Source of the DNA: Mesorhabditis belari
Taxonomy: Eukaryota > Nematoda > Chromadorea > Rhabditida > Rhabditidae
Assembly: GCA_958450365.1 (NCBI GenBank)
Contig: CAUEEP010000511.1
Span: 1-64,000, forward strand
DNA length: 64,000 bases
Reading direction: 5' to 3'
In this document: positions 13,701-22,053 of the stretch, piece after piece
Layout: the number at the start of each line of letters is the position of its first letter
Numbering within the stretch: position 1 is the first letter of the stretch
Translations under genes and position numbers: made by a program
Notes under the pieces: model-generated
Told to the model about the DNA's origin: nothing
Seen by the model: only the letters and a program-made list of their open reading frames with translations
The model's database searches: none

Positions 13701-13748
13701 GACGCCGAGGACGATGCGCCGATCATTTTTGATTTGGCGAGGAGTTGA
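670..13748 (+). CDS. SLC6-like sodium/neurotransmitter symporter family transporter, about 25 exons
   Basis: Multi-pass membrane transporter of the SLC6 (SNF) fold, presumably plasma-membrane; substrate unknown. I joined exons by frame: 670-791, 3947-4015, 4117-4238, 4293-4412, 5390 onward, and so on to the stop at 13748. Matches to the family are the GPLN..SL.PIAAGIG stretch after TM2, the extracellular Cys pair after TM3 (DCGHSYNSREC at the exon from 5390) with N-glycosylation sites, the TM8-like FDVIPVCLATTRAGPLW segment, and about twelve hydrophobic segments. A pyrimidine-rich TAG directly before the ATG at 670 could be a trans-splice acceptor. The first join (791 to 3947) rests on homology and uses a weak acceptor. 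The conserved Na+-site and TM2 Glu residues of typical SLC6 proteins appear absent, so this is a divergent, possibly non-transporting member. One intron is GC-AG (6895-6983). No in-frame stop was needed anywhere in the model. Confidence 0.65.
918..1062. repeat. 14-nt-class minisatellite (TTTAAGCAATGATT-like)
   Basis: About ten degenerate copies of a TTTAAGCAATGAT-type unit lie in the first long intron of the SLC6-like gene. The rest of this intron (1063-2167 and 3161-3946) has no coding signal I can support. Confidence 0.75.
1736..1806 (-). other. tRNA-like remnant (possible tRNA pseudogene or SINE head)
   Basis: On the minus strand, GTGGTCGACTGGTAGAGGC resembles a tRNA D-arm/A-box. About 15 nt further on, CCGGGATCAATACCGG could form a short T-arm-like hairpin near a B-box position. 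The anticodon arm is missing and the T-loop is not canonical, so this is not a working tRNA gene. It may be chance or a decayed SINE. Confidence 0.2.
2168..2383. repeat. 10-nt satellite, left half (ATTAATCAAA)
   Basis: Tandem AATTGAAATT, then ATTAATCAAA and CCAATCAAAA variants in an SLC6 intron. The array is split by a palindromic element at 2384-2803 and continues on the other side. Confidence 0.9.
2384..2803. mobile_element. Palindromic foldback/MITE inserted in satellite
   Basis: A 420-bp near-perfect inverted repeat. It starts GGGGGTGGGACAA and ends with the reverse complement TTGTCCCACCCCC, with a centre of symmetry near 2590. It sits inside the ATTAATCAAA satellite, so it inserted after that array existed. 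It encodes no transposase; the open frames are palindrome artefacts. The family is unknown. Confidence 0.8.
2804..3160. repeat. 10-nt satellite, right half (ATTAATCAAA/ATTGATCAAA)
   Basis: About 35 copies. The first part is ATTAATCAAA; the last block from about 3066 switches to ATTGATCAAA, showing recent local homogenisation. Confidence 0.9.
4438..5262. mobile_element. Tc1-like foldback element carrying a 13-nt minisatellite
   Basis: 825 bp in an SLC6 intron, flanked by TA. The left terminus is CAGGGTGCGCCAAAAGTTCC and the right end (5225-5262) is its inverted copy with a few changes. The arms are inverted for several hundred bases. The middle (about 4765-5060) is a tandem array of CCCTGTAACTGTG, about 15 copies, and the left arm holds short inverted copies of the same unit. 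No transposase remains, so it would be a non-autonomous derivative of a Tc1/mariner element. Confidence 0.8.
5838..6114. repeat. TCTAGAGTTCGAGAGTT minisatellite
   Basis: Degenerate tandem copies of a 15-20 nt unit built from TCTAGAGTT and CGAGAGTT, filling an SLC6 intron just before the exon that starts near 6130. Confidence 0.85.
7730..7809. repeat. GATT microsatellite and start of the AAGCAGTGATT satellite
   Basis: TTGATTGATTGATT follows directly on the donor GTTGGT of an SLC6 exon, then AAGCAGTGATTATTT units begin. The same satellite resumes at 9779, so the mariner elements between inserted into it. Confidence 0.8.
7959..7987. repeat. Short interstitial TTAGGC (nematode telomere-type) run
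   Basis: TTAGGCTTAGGCTTAGGC followed by one TCAGGC and TTAGGA. TTAGGC is the telomere repeat of most chromadorean nematodes. It is only about five units, inside the left arm of mariner 2, and may be chance or a repair scar. Confidence 0.5.
8143..9387 (-). mobile_element. mariner 1, about 1.25 kb, nested in mariner 2
   Basis: Inverted ends TTAGGTTGGTGACATTGAAA (left) and its complement at 9366-9387. The size fits mariner. It encodes one decayed transposase on the minus strand (see 8258-9016). Confidence 0.8.
8258..9016 (-). pseudogene. mariner transposase, N-terminus degraded
   Basis: 252 residues open, covering the second helix-turn-helix part and the DDD catalytic domain. The catalytic segments read TSDKKW (first Asp), LLQDNACPHVA (second Asp) and YSPDIAPSDYHFFR (third Asp, the DD34D mariner signature). 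The usual TGDEKW is changed to TSDKKW, and the N-terminal DNA-binding region toward 9250 has lost its frame. The protein is about 90 residues shorter than a typical 345-residue mariner transposase. Not expected to be active. Confidence 0.85.
9779..10265. repeat. 17-18-nt satellite (GTAAGCAGTGATTATCT)
   Basis: About 27 copies of a TAAGCAGTGATT unit with three spacer versions (GATTTA, ATCT, TATTTC). It ends about 30 nt before the SLC6 exon that begins near 10299. Confidence 0.9.
11155..11340. repeat. 19-nt minisatellite (CAAGTACGTCAAGTACAAG)
   Basis: About eight copies within a small SLC6 intron (donor near 11131, acceptor near 11360). The array stays open in frame, which makes a spurious Ser/Thr/Lys-rich reading frame. 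Confidence 0.85.
12085..13285. repeat. 1.2-kb satellite with higher-order structure (AATCTAAT)
   Basis: An 8-nt unit AATCTAAT with the variants AATCTAGT, AATCTAGA and AACCTAAT. The variants recur in a fixed order about every 220-300 nt, so the array grew by copying large blocks rather than single units. It fills the intron between SLC6 exons ending near 12036 and starting near 13292. Confidence 0.95.
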
Positions 13749-14233
13749 AAGAGAGAAATTGCGCAAGTAGTTGAAGGCTTTAAATCAAATTTGACTTGTC
13801 AAATCAAATTTGACTTTGACTTGACTTTTTTCTTTCTCCTAAAACCCTCGTTTGTTCTAGTCAATCTTTAAATTTGCGTTTTTCAACGTTTTTCAACGTT
13901 TTTCAACGTTTTTCAATGTTCTTCATGTTCTGTGATATCCAGATTGCTCTAAAAACTTTGCGAAAATTGGCTAAAATTGGCTAAAATTGGCGTAAAGCCA
14001 TCAATTTCCCCAAGCGATATCGTTCACCCAATTCAATATCAATACGAGTATTTCTTGTTTTCGTTCACTCAAATAAAACTTTCAAAAGTTTCAGATTTTG
14101 ATTTAAATTTTGATTTCTACCTTTCACAAATCACAACTGCGCACACCAATTTGAACTTGAAATCATAAAAGCATCAAAAATTTGATGTGTTGAAAAAAAA
14201 CGCAAAAAGAAAAAGTGAAAATCGGATTTTCAG
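13749..14233. other. SLC6 3' flank, no gene seen
   Basis: AT-rich sequence with a short TTTTCAACG repeat near 13870-13920. The block 14130-14233 is repeated at 14396-14508. No coding exon is supported here. Confidence 0.5.
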
Positions 14234-14395
14234 AAAATCGAACAAGGCTTAGACCATCCAAATCTCATACCCAGCAAAATACCCAGAAAGAAGTCATCAA
14301 GTGGAGGTGCTGAAGAGAAGTGCTGTTGTTGTCTATTTGTTGCCTATTTATGAGACAAACGCGATTTACAAACAGAAACTCGAGCATTTTTGTGT
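14234..14395 (+). pseudogene. Decayed copy of one DUF1679-kinase exon
   Basis: Contains AAAATCGAACAAGGCTTAGA and the following AAATACCCAGAAAGAAGTCA, matching the kinase exon at about 17000-17127, down to the end that encodes CCTATTTATGAGACA..ATTTACAAACAGAAACTCGA. It has small insertions, a substituted Pro codon and no neighbouring exons. It lies about 1 kb upstream of the kinase start, flanked by direct repeats (14130-14233 and 14396-14508). Confidence 0.75.
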
Positions 14396-14699
14396 CACAA
14401 ATCACAACTTCGCACACCAATTTGAGCTTGAAATCACGAAATCATCAAAATGTTTTAAATTTGATGCGTTGAAAAAAAAATGCAAAGAAAAAAAGTGAAA
14501 ATCCGATTTGACTTCTCTGTGAAACTGAAAGTGAGTTGGATCAAAAAAAATTAAAATTTTCAAATCGTTCACTCGAGTGTGATCACTTTTCAAAATCGTT
14601 CATATAAAAAAGAATTATATAAAAATTTGAAATCATTAAAATTCCAAGATTTTCTGTGCTTTCCCAATTTTCTATTTGGTCAAAAAATTGAAATTTTCA

Positions 14700-14958
14700 A
14701 ATTGTCCATCGTCAATCGTCAATCGTCAATCGTCAATCGTCCATCGTCAATCGTCCATCGTCCATCGTCAATCGTCAATCGTCCATCGTCCATCGTCCAT
14801 CGTCAATCGTCCATCGTCCATCGTCCATCGTCCATCGTCAATCGTCCATCGTCCATCGTCCATCGTCCATCGTCCATCGTCCATCGTCCATCATCAATCG
14901 TCCATCGTCCATCGTCCATCGTCAATCCTCCATCGTCAATCGTCCATCGTCCATCGAG
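14700..14958. repeat. 7-nt satellite (CGTCCAT/CGTCAAT)
   Basis: About 36 copies of TCGTCCA/TCGTCAA. It is flanked by two related blocks (about 14575-14697 and 14954-15085) that share GTGTGATCACTTT and AATTTTCTGTGCTTTC, so the satellite sits inside a larger tandem duplication. Confidence 0.9.
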
Positions 14959-15386
14959 TGTGATCACTTTCAAATTGTCTACTCCCTTTTCAGAATCGTT
15001 TTTATAAATAAAAAAATTGAAATCATTAAAATTCTAAAATTTTCTGTGCTTTCGCAATTTTCTGAATTTTCTGTTTGGTCAAAGACTGAAATTCAGACTG
15101 AAATTTCGGTCCGCTATCAATTTTTTTCAGAAGTGAAAGAGGGAAAAGCCTTAAAAAAATGTGATTTCATCGAGAGTATCTGATAGCAGGCCAAACCGAG
15201 TCAATCCGGCCAATCTTTTTCTCATTAATTCTTGTCTAATCACGTGAAAATTCTCTCACTCTGATAAATCATCTTTTTTTTTGTCAAATTTTTAATTTTT
15301 CAAGCTCACCTAACTTTTTTCTAAATAACTTTCTTCTAAATAACATTTTTAAATTCGATTTATGTTTATGAAGAACTTTATAGTGA

Positions 15387-18300
15387 ATGGCGCCCACCGA
15401 GCCGATTGTTGTTGAAGAGCAAGCTGTAGCTGACGAACATGGCCAGCACGACTCTGAGCGAATCATCGACACGCCAATCACTTGGGCGATGGTTGAAGAG
15501 GATTTTCAGGTAAATTGGAACGCACAGTTGCTGTAGAAAGAGGAATTCAGTGAGAATTGAGTATTTCTAAATTATGATGAGCAAAGAATTTAGCGATGGA
15601 CAATGCTTCATAGATAGATGACTCAACTTTTTGATCAAAGAGTAAACTGTGATCAAAGTAGATCAAAGAGTAGATTCGAGTAAGCTGGAGCTCATGCTTA
15701 CTTTAGAAGCATTCATCGATTTAAGAAACCGTTTTCAAATGAAATGAAACGAAATGAAATGAAATAAAATGAAGTTAAATGAAATTAAATTAAATGAAAT
15801 TAAATGAAATGAAATTAAATGAAATGAAACGAAATGAAATGAAATAAAATGAAGTTAAATGAAATGAAATGAAATGAAATAAAATCAAATAAAATCAAAT
15901 GAAATTAAATGAAATTAAATGAAATTAAATGAAATTAAATAAAATAAAATGAAATTAAATGAAATTAAATGAAATTAAAGGAAATGAAATCAAATCAAAT
16001 CAAACCAAATCAAACCAAACCAAATCAAATCAAATCAAATCAAATCAAATCCTATTTAGAGAGCGTTCAACACGAAAGCGAAAACCGGCGAGAAGCGAAG
16101 CGCAAAAATGATCGGCGATGGACGAGTGAGTAGAAAAATTTGAATACAATTAGAATAAAATTAGAATAAAATTAGAATAAAATTAGCCTGAAATTAGCAA
16201 AAATTAGCATAAAATCGACTTTTCCAGGGTTTTATTTCAAAAATCACTCTTGTCGAGTTTGATTGGAGCGAAGATGTGGAGAGGTTGCCGGCAAAGTTGG
16301 TCTTGAAGATCACAACGTGTGACAAATTGAAGGAATTCTGTGAGAAAGTCGCTCAAATCAATTTCGATTCAATGAAAGGAATGGCAGGAAGAGTGAGATT
16401 TGGATGATTTGATGACGGGGGAAGAGTGAGATTTGGATGATTTGATGACGGGGGAAGAGTGAGAAATGGATTTGATTTGGGGGAAGAGCAATTTCAAGAT
16501 CAATTTCAGGTTCACGACGCCGAGTTCAACTTCTATCAGAAAGCGCACGCAAATCCCGAATTTGTTCGCGATATGAAAGTGCCGAAATATTATTGTGGAA
16601 GGGATTTCGATTTTGAGGGAATTGAAGCCGGTTAGGAGAATCGACAAAACGAAAAAACTAAAAATCCAGGTTATTTTGCGATGGAGCATTTTGAGAATTT
16701 CGCTCATCGCCATTTCTATCACACCGTACAAGAGTCAGGCGCTATCGATGTCATTGACGTTTTAGCGAAACTAGCCGCATTTTGTGAGTGCCAAAAGACA
16801 CAATATCACTATTTCCCTATTTCCCTTTAGCTTTAAAGAATCCAGAAATCGTTGATGCAATGGACACACATTGGATGGACGAGCTAATGAGCGAATGGGT
16901 TAATCAAACGGTTTATAACTTACAACTTACAACTTGCAACTTACAACTTAAAACTTAGACAAGCTCAAACTATATAGCTGCTTTCTTTTTTTTTCAGAAA
17001 ATCGAACAAGGCTTAGACCAAATCACGGCAAAATACCCAGAAAGAAGTCATCAAGTGGAGGTGATGAAAAAGATGTTGCCTATTTATGAGACACCCGAGA
17101 TTTACAAACAGAAACTCGAGCACTTTTGTAAGTGAATTTTAAAAAAAGTGATATTGAAAGAGAACGATGAGAACAAATTTCAGCTGCTCACAAAATTCTC
17201 TGCCATGGTGACATGTGAGTTTAATCGATGAAAATGTCGAAATTTTAGATTTTAGGTGGCCTGGAAATATGATATGGGATAAGAATGAACAAGGCGAGTA
17301 TCATGTGAGGAATTTCATCGATTGGCAGGTGAACTTCAATGATTTAAATGATTTAAATGATTTAAATGATTTAAATGGTTTAAATGATCTAATTGATCTA
17401 ATTGATCTAAATAATCTAAATGATCTAAATGATCTAAATGATCTAATTGATCTAATTGATCTAATTGATCTAATTGATCTAATTGATCTAACTGATCTAA
17501 TTGATCTAATTGATCTAATTGATCTAATTGATCTAAATAATCTAAATGATCTAATTGATCTAACTGATCTAATTGATCTAATTGATCTAACTGATCTAAA
17601 TGATCTAAATGATCTAATTGATCTAACTGATCTAATTGATCTAATTGATCTAACTGATCTAAATGATCTAACTGATCTAAATGATCTAAATGATCTAATT
17701 GATCTAACTGATCTAATTGATCTAATTGATCTAACTGATCTAAATGATCTAACTGATCTAATTGATCTAATTGATCTAACTGATCTAAATGATCTAAATG
17801 ATCTAATTGATCTAACTGATCTAAATGATCTAAATGATCTAATTGATCTAACTGATCTAATTGATCTAACTGATCTAATTGATCTAATTGATCTAACTGA
17901 TCTAAATGATCTAACTGATCTAACTGATCTAATTGATCTAACTGATCTAAATGATCTAAATGATCTAATTGATCTAACTGATCTAATTGATCTAACTGAT
18001 CTAATTGATCTAATTGATCTAACTGATCTAAATGATCTAACTGATCTAACTGATCTAATTGATCTAACTGATCTAAATGATCTAAATGATCTAATTGATC
18101 TAACTGATCTAATTGATCTAACTGATCTAATTGATCTAATTGATCTAACTGATCTAAATGATCTAACTGATCTAACTGATCTAATTGATCTAACTGATCT
18201 AAATGATCTAAATGATCTAATTGATCTAACTGATCTAATTGATCTAACTGATCTAATTGATCTAACTGATCTAATTGATCTAAATGATCTAATTGATCTA

Positions 18301-19102
18301 ACTGATCTAATTGATCTAAATGATCTAATTGATCTAACTGATCTAATTGATCTAACTGATCTAATTGATCTAATTGATCTAATTGATCTAACTGATCTAA
18401 TTGATCTAAATGATCTAATTGATCTAACTGATCTAACTGATCTAAATGATCTAAATAATCTAAATAATCTAAGACAAAATCTCTTAGGTCGTTCATATCA
18501 GCTCGGGAGTGGAAGATTTAATGAGAATTCTGACAAGCGCTGTCACTGCTGATAACTATAGAAATAAGTCAGTTTTTGAAAAGTTTGAGAAGTTTTTTTT
18601 TTTTGCTTTTACAGAAGAGATTTCTACATTCAACACTACTATGACACATTGAAAAAGCACTCAGATGGAGTGAAATTGCCATGGGATAACGTTGAACAGG
18701 TTAAAAGCTATTTGAAATCACTCATAAATGACTCCCGCACATTTTCAGTTAATCGAAGACTACGAGAAGTTCTTCCCAATAATGGTTTGTGTATGGTTTC
18801 CAATGTTTCTCTCTTTTGAGGAGATGTTGTTCAGAACGTGTGATGGTTAGTGGTTGAAATCGTTTTCCACTGACACTGACACTGACACTGACACTGATAC
18901 TGACACTGACAATGACACTGACACTGACACTGACACTGACACTGACACTGACACTGACAACTATGAAATTCTCTTTCAATCTAATTGCATATGGAAATCT
19001 CACTATTTAGAATCCGAAAAAGAAGAATGTCTGAAATGTTTCTACGATAAACTTTTTTGTTCCATTGACGAGGCCGAGAAATTGGTTAATAAATGGTATT
19101 AG
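15387..19102 (+). CDS. DUF1679 / CHK-kinase-like (ecdysteroid-kinase-like) protein
   Basis: Soluble small-molecule-kinase fold protein of the nematode DUF1679 family, related to choline/aminoglycoside kinases; substrate unknown. About 12 exons from ATG 15387 to TAG 19102 join in frame. The glycine-rich N-lobe reads MIGDGRGFISKITLVE. An ATP-lobe Lys is in LPAKLVLKIT. The catalytic loop ICHGDMWPGNMIWD has HGD and Asn, followed by FIDWQ (the metal-binding Asp) just before a 1.15-kb satellite intron. The last exon ends EKLVNKWY. The key residues are present, so it may be active. Length is about 420 residues, normal for the family. Decayed copies of single exons lie at 14234-14395 and 55636-55797. 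Confidence 0.8.
15735..16050. repeat. 5-nt-based satellite (AAATG/AAATT/AAATC)
   Basis: Purine-rich GAAATGAAAT, GAAATTAAAT, CAAATCAAAT blocks in the first kinase intron, ending at the acceptor near 16059. Confidence 0.9.
16392..16480. repeat. Donor-site tandem duplication in kinase intron
   Basis: The exon end GGAAGA|GTGAGATTTGGATG is followed by two more copies of the block GGAAGAGTGAG..GATGATTTGATGACGG. The repeat therefore carries the 5' splice site itself. Confidence 0.75.
17336..18470. repeat. 1.1-kb 9-nt satellite (TGATCTAAY), open on both strands
   Basis: About 125 copies of GATCTAATT, GATCTAACT or GATCTAAAT fill the kinase intron after the catalytic Asp exon (donor CAG|GTGAAC at 17329, acceptor TTAG near 18487). 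Blocks of 120-150 nt recur, a higher-order pattern. Because the unit is 9 nt with no stop, the array reads open as (D-L-x)n on the plus strand and as an L-D-Q/H repeat on the minus strand. These are not genes. Confidence 0.95.
18880..18960. repeat. 6-nt satellite (CACTGA)
   Basis: About 13 copies of ACTGAC in the last kinase intron, ending just before the final exon at about 19011. Confidence 0.9.
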
Positions 19103-19665
19103 AGTGAAATAAAAGTCAAATTCGTTCGACAATTTGTATAAAAACATTGTGAATGCTTCGAAAACTTTGTTTCACCGGCGAAATTCAGAAAAAAAGTGAC
19201 TTATAACTGCGTGATATGTGCCAGAACTAATCTCGAGAGCTAAGGGACCGCAATGATCTAGTTGACATTCAATTCAGCTGTTTCTAGTCTTTAAGTCTTT
19301 ATAGCTTCTTGCTTGATCAGTAAAATCATTCAGCTATATTCGAGGGAAATAACAGAGTCTCAGTTTACGATAAACTAGCATTAAATGATCAAGAAAGATC
19401 TGATTGACATCCAATTCAGCTGTTTCTAGTCTAGTCTTTGAATCTTAGCCACTTCTTGCTTGGTCAATAAAATACTGACCGAGTTTGATCCAAAAGTGCA
19501 CGTGATTTTAGTGAACAAGCTGTTCTCGAAAAATTTTTGATGTCGTCGATGGTTTTAATTTTAAGTCATCGATGAGAGTCAAATTTAGAGAGATAAGGAA
19601 GCAAATTTAGAGAGATTTAGAGAGATCAGGAACCAAATTTAGAGAGATCAGGAAGCAAATTCGTA
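19103..19665. repeat. Kinase 3' flank with dispersed about 180-nt repeat units
   Basis: After the polyadenylation-like AATAAAA (19109) come two copies (about 19245-19345 and 19385-19480) of a unit containing CAATTCAGCTGTTTCTAGTC, TCTTGCTT and AGTAAAATCATTCAGCTA. Related copies are near 55940-56120 and 61010-61640. Short AAATTTAGAGAGAT repeats follow (19590-19655). Confidence 0.7.
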
Positions 19666-20210
19666 CAGGGTGCGTCATAATTATTGCAACAAGAGTTCAA
19701 AGACCGTTTTCCAAACAGCTTTCTTATTTTTTGCCCCCTTTTTTTGGAAGGATTGGGATCCAACAATCAAAATTGGACCTTCATGCAAGATGGAGCTCCC
19801 GCTCACACGAAGAAGACGGTTCAGGACTGGTGTGTGGCCAACTTTCCCTCAGTGATCACCAAGGATGAATGGCCTCCAAACTCATCGGATCTCAATGTGA
19901 TGAACACTTCCATTTGGGCCATCTTAGAGGCTAATGTCTGCTCTTTGACCTTGAAGAAGTCTTTGACTTTGAAGAAGTCTTTGACCAAAGGATGGAAGGC
20001 GACTCCTCAAGACGACATTCGGGCCGCAGTGGAGGCATATCCGAACCGATTAAGGGCTGTTATCAAGGCAAAAGGCGGTCATATCCGATGATCTCTTGTT
20101 TCCTTATTTGTTACTGTTAAATAAAGCTATTTCTGTTTAACAATTTTCTTCCAGCGAAACTTCTTGGTGTGCAATGCCTTGAGTATCTTGTTGCATTATG
20201 ACGCACCCTG
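19666..20210 (+). mobile_element. Small Tc1-like element with transposase remnant
   Basis: 545 bp between TA dinucleotides, with inverted ends CAGGGTGCGTCATAAT. The inside keeps the C-terminal half of a Tc1-superfamily transposase: WTFMQDGAPAHTKK (second Asp), WPPNSSDLN, then IWAILEANV (Glu region) and RAVIKAKGGHIR before the stop at 20091. The N-terminal half and first Asp are gone, and a LTLKKS duplication is present. It is a non-autonomous deletion derivative. Confidence 0.85.
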
Positions 20211-20825
20211 TACAGATAAGGAAACAAATTTGTAGAGATAAGGAACCAAATTTAGAGAGATAATTTATGTCGTCGGGACTCAAAATCTGCGTTTATTTTC
20301 AGAGAAAATTGGCAGCTTGGAGTGTGAGTTCAGCTAATCGTAGGCATGACTATTCATTGCAATTTTGAGAGTCAAAGTCATTTTTGTGAGAAAAAAGCTG
20401 TAGCCATGGTTTTTGAGTTCATTTTTTTTGACATAGATGTGAGAAAACCCTGATGAAAATGCATTAGAATAAATTTCTGAATGGTTTTTGACTTCAGAAT
20501 TCACGTCAAGCCCTTTGATAGAGTCGACAATGTTGAATAGAATAGGCTATACAAATCTTCACATAACTTTCTAGTGCTCCGTAATTGGTTATTAGCCGCA
20601 TTTTAGCTTTTTTGTCCTCAACGCTGGTCAAAGCAACCTCAATTCGACGGGATCTCAAGTGTTTAGATATTTGTGTAGGTGAAGCTCCTCGATGTTGGCC
20701 GTTAGAATTAAAAGAGATGCTCCTCGATTCGAATTAAAAGAGTAGAGCATTCACTTTGGTCAAAATCGAATCAATGAGCCGTTTGAGCAGCTCGAGAGCA
20801 AATCAACCCAACAGAATATAAAGCA
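20211..20825. other. Intergenic, no gene seen
   Basis: Short AAATTTAGAGAGATA repeats near the left edge, then unique AT-rich sequence without supportable exons. Confidence 0.4.
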
Positions 20826-21680
20826 ATATATGTGTCGTAGCCGATTATGAATGAAATTTTTTGGCAAATCTTTCTAGTAGAGCAACCCTTTAATGTATGA
20901 GGACAATTGTATGAGGAATATTATATCATCTTGTAGCGAATTGAATTCTGCGTCGATTGGTACCAAATTTGTGGAGTTTAGGTTAAAAATTGCCCGCGCT
21001 ACAACGTTTCATTCAAAATCGGCGGCACCCCCGTAGCCGATTATGAATGAGTGGGTCTAGAAGCGTCCAACCATCAAGCCCATATTCGTTAACGGCTACG
21101 AATGATTTGTGGATGGCTACGAGCGATTCGTTAACGGCTACGAACGATTCGTTAACGGCTACGAGCGATTCGTTAACGGCTACGAACGATTACGTTTTGG
21201 CTACGTTAACAACTAGCCGTTAAAGAATCATTCGTACTTTCGAATTCGAATCAAAAATTTCATTCGTTAACGGCTGAATTTCGTAAACGGCTACGGCATA
21301 TAGATGTCGTAATCGATTATGAACCTCAGCCGATTAAGGATGAGTGGGTCTAGGAGCGTCCAACCATCAAGTATTTAGTATCATTCAACGCAGAATCATT
21401 GATAATTATGTTAAATTTTTGAAATTAGAAAGATTGGATGAAAAGAAAAAAAAATTAGAGCAAAAAAACTGTTTGTTCAAGAGAAAACTTTGAAGCCCCA
21501 TAATTTTTTTTCTTTTTATCCAATCTTTCTAATTTCAAAAATTTAACATAATTATCAATGATTCTGCGTTGAATGATACTAAATACTTGATGGTTGGACG
21601 CTTCTAGACCCCTCCTAGGTTGGACGCTTCTAGACCCCTCCTAGGTTGGACGCTATTCATAATCGGCTACGACATATGCA
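20826..21680. mobile_element. Large palindromic element with internal hairpin
   Basis: The outer ends GTCGTAGCCGATTATGAAT and ATTCATAATCGGCTACGAC are inverted copies. Inside are a 21-nt tandem block (CGATTCGTTAACGGCTACGA, about 21100-21200) and an almost perfect about 270-bp hairpin (21342-21611, centre near 21478). There is no transposase. It looks like a foldback element that captured or grew a second inverted repeat. Confidence 0.75.
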
Positions 21681-21879
21681 TTTTTGAAAAAAAACAAACA
21701 AGTCCCGAAAATCGGTGAAAGCGAATGAGCAATGCTTACGCGAGGAAAAGGAAAAAATGGAAAAAGTTCTCCAGAAAAATGTTGACGCCGAGATTGCAAC
21801 AATGAGATGAAAAAATATTTTTTTTGTTGATCAAAAGTGATCCAAACTGAGGCATAAAAGCTTTATTAGTGCAAATTGT

Positions 21880-22015
21880 AGCCATTATTGATTATTTCCT
21901 CTGCTCTACACTTCTGTAGCCATTATTTCCTCTGCTCTACACTTCTGTAGTCATTATTTCCTCTGCTCTACACTTCTGTAGTCATTATTTCCTCTGCTCT
22001 ACACTTCTGATAATT
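21880..22015. repeat. About 31-nt tandem repeat
   Basis: Four copies of TCTGTAGCCATTATTTCC and TCTGCTCTACACT lie just 3' of the minus-strand receptor gene. Confidence 0.85.
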
Positions 22016-22053
22016 CTGGAATTTATTCAAAACCCGTAATCTTGCATTTTTCC

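Noticed and set aside
14700..14958. Possible CRISPR-like array
   Set aside because: The unit is only 7 nt with no spacers, in a eukaryotic setting; it is a plain satellite. No CRISPR array exists in this window.
17215..18552. 445-codon open frame of (D-L-x) repeats
   Set aside because: It is the 9-nt intron satellite read through. The kinase exons on either side splice around it and the opposite strand is equally open.
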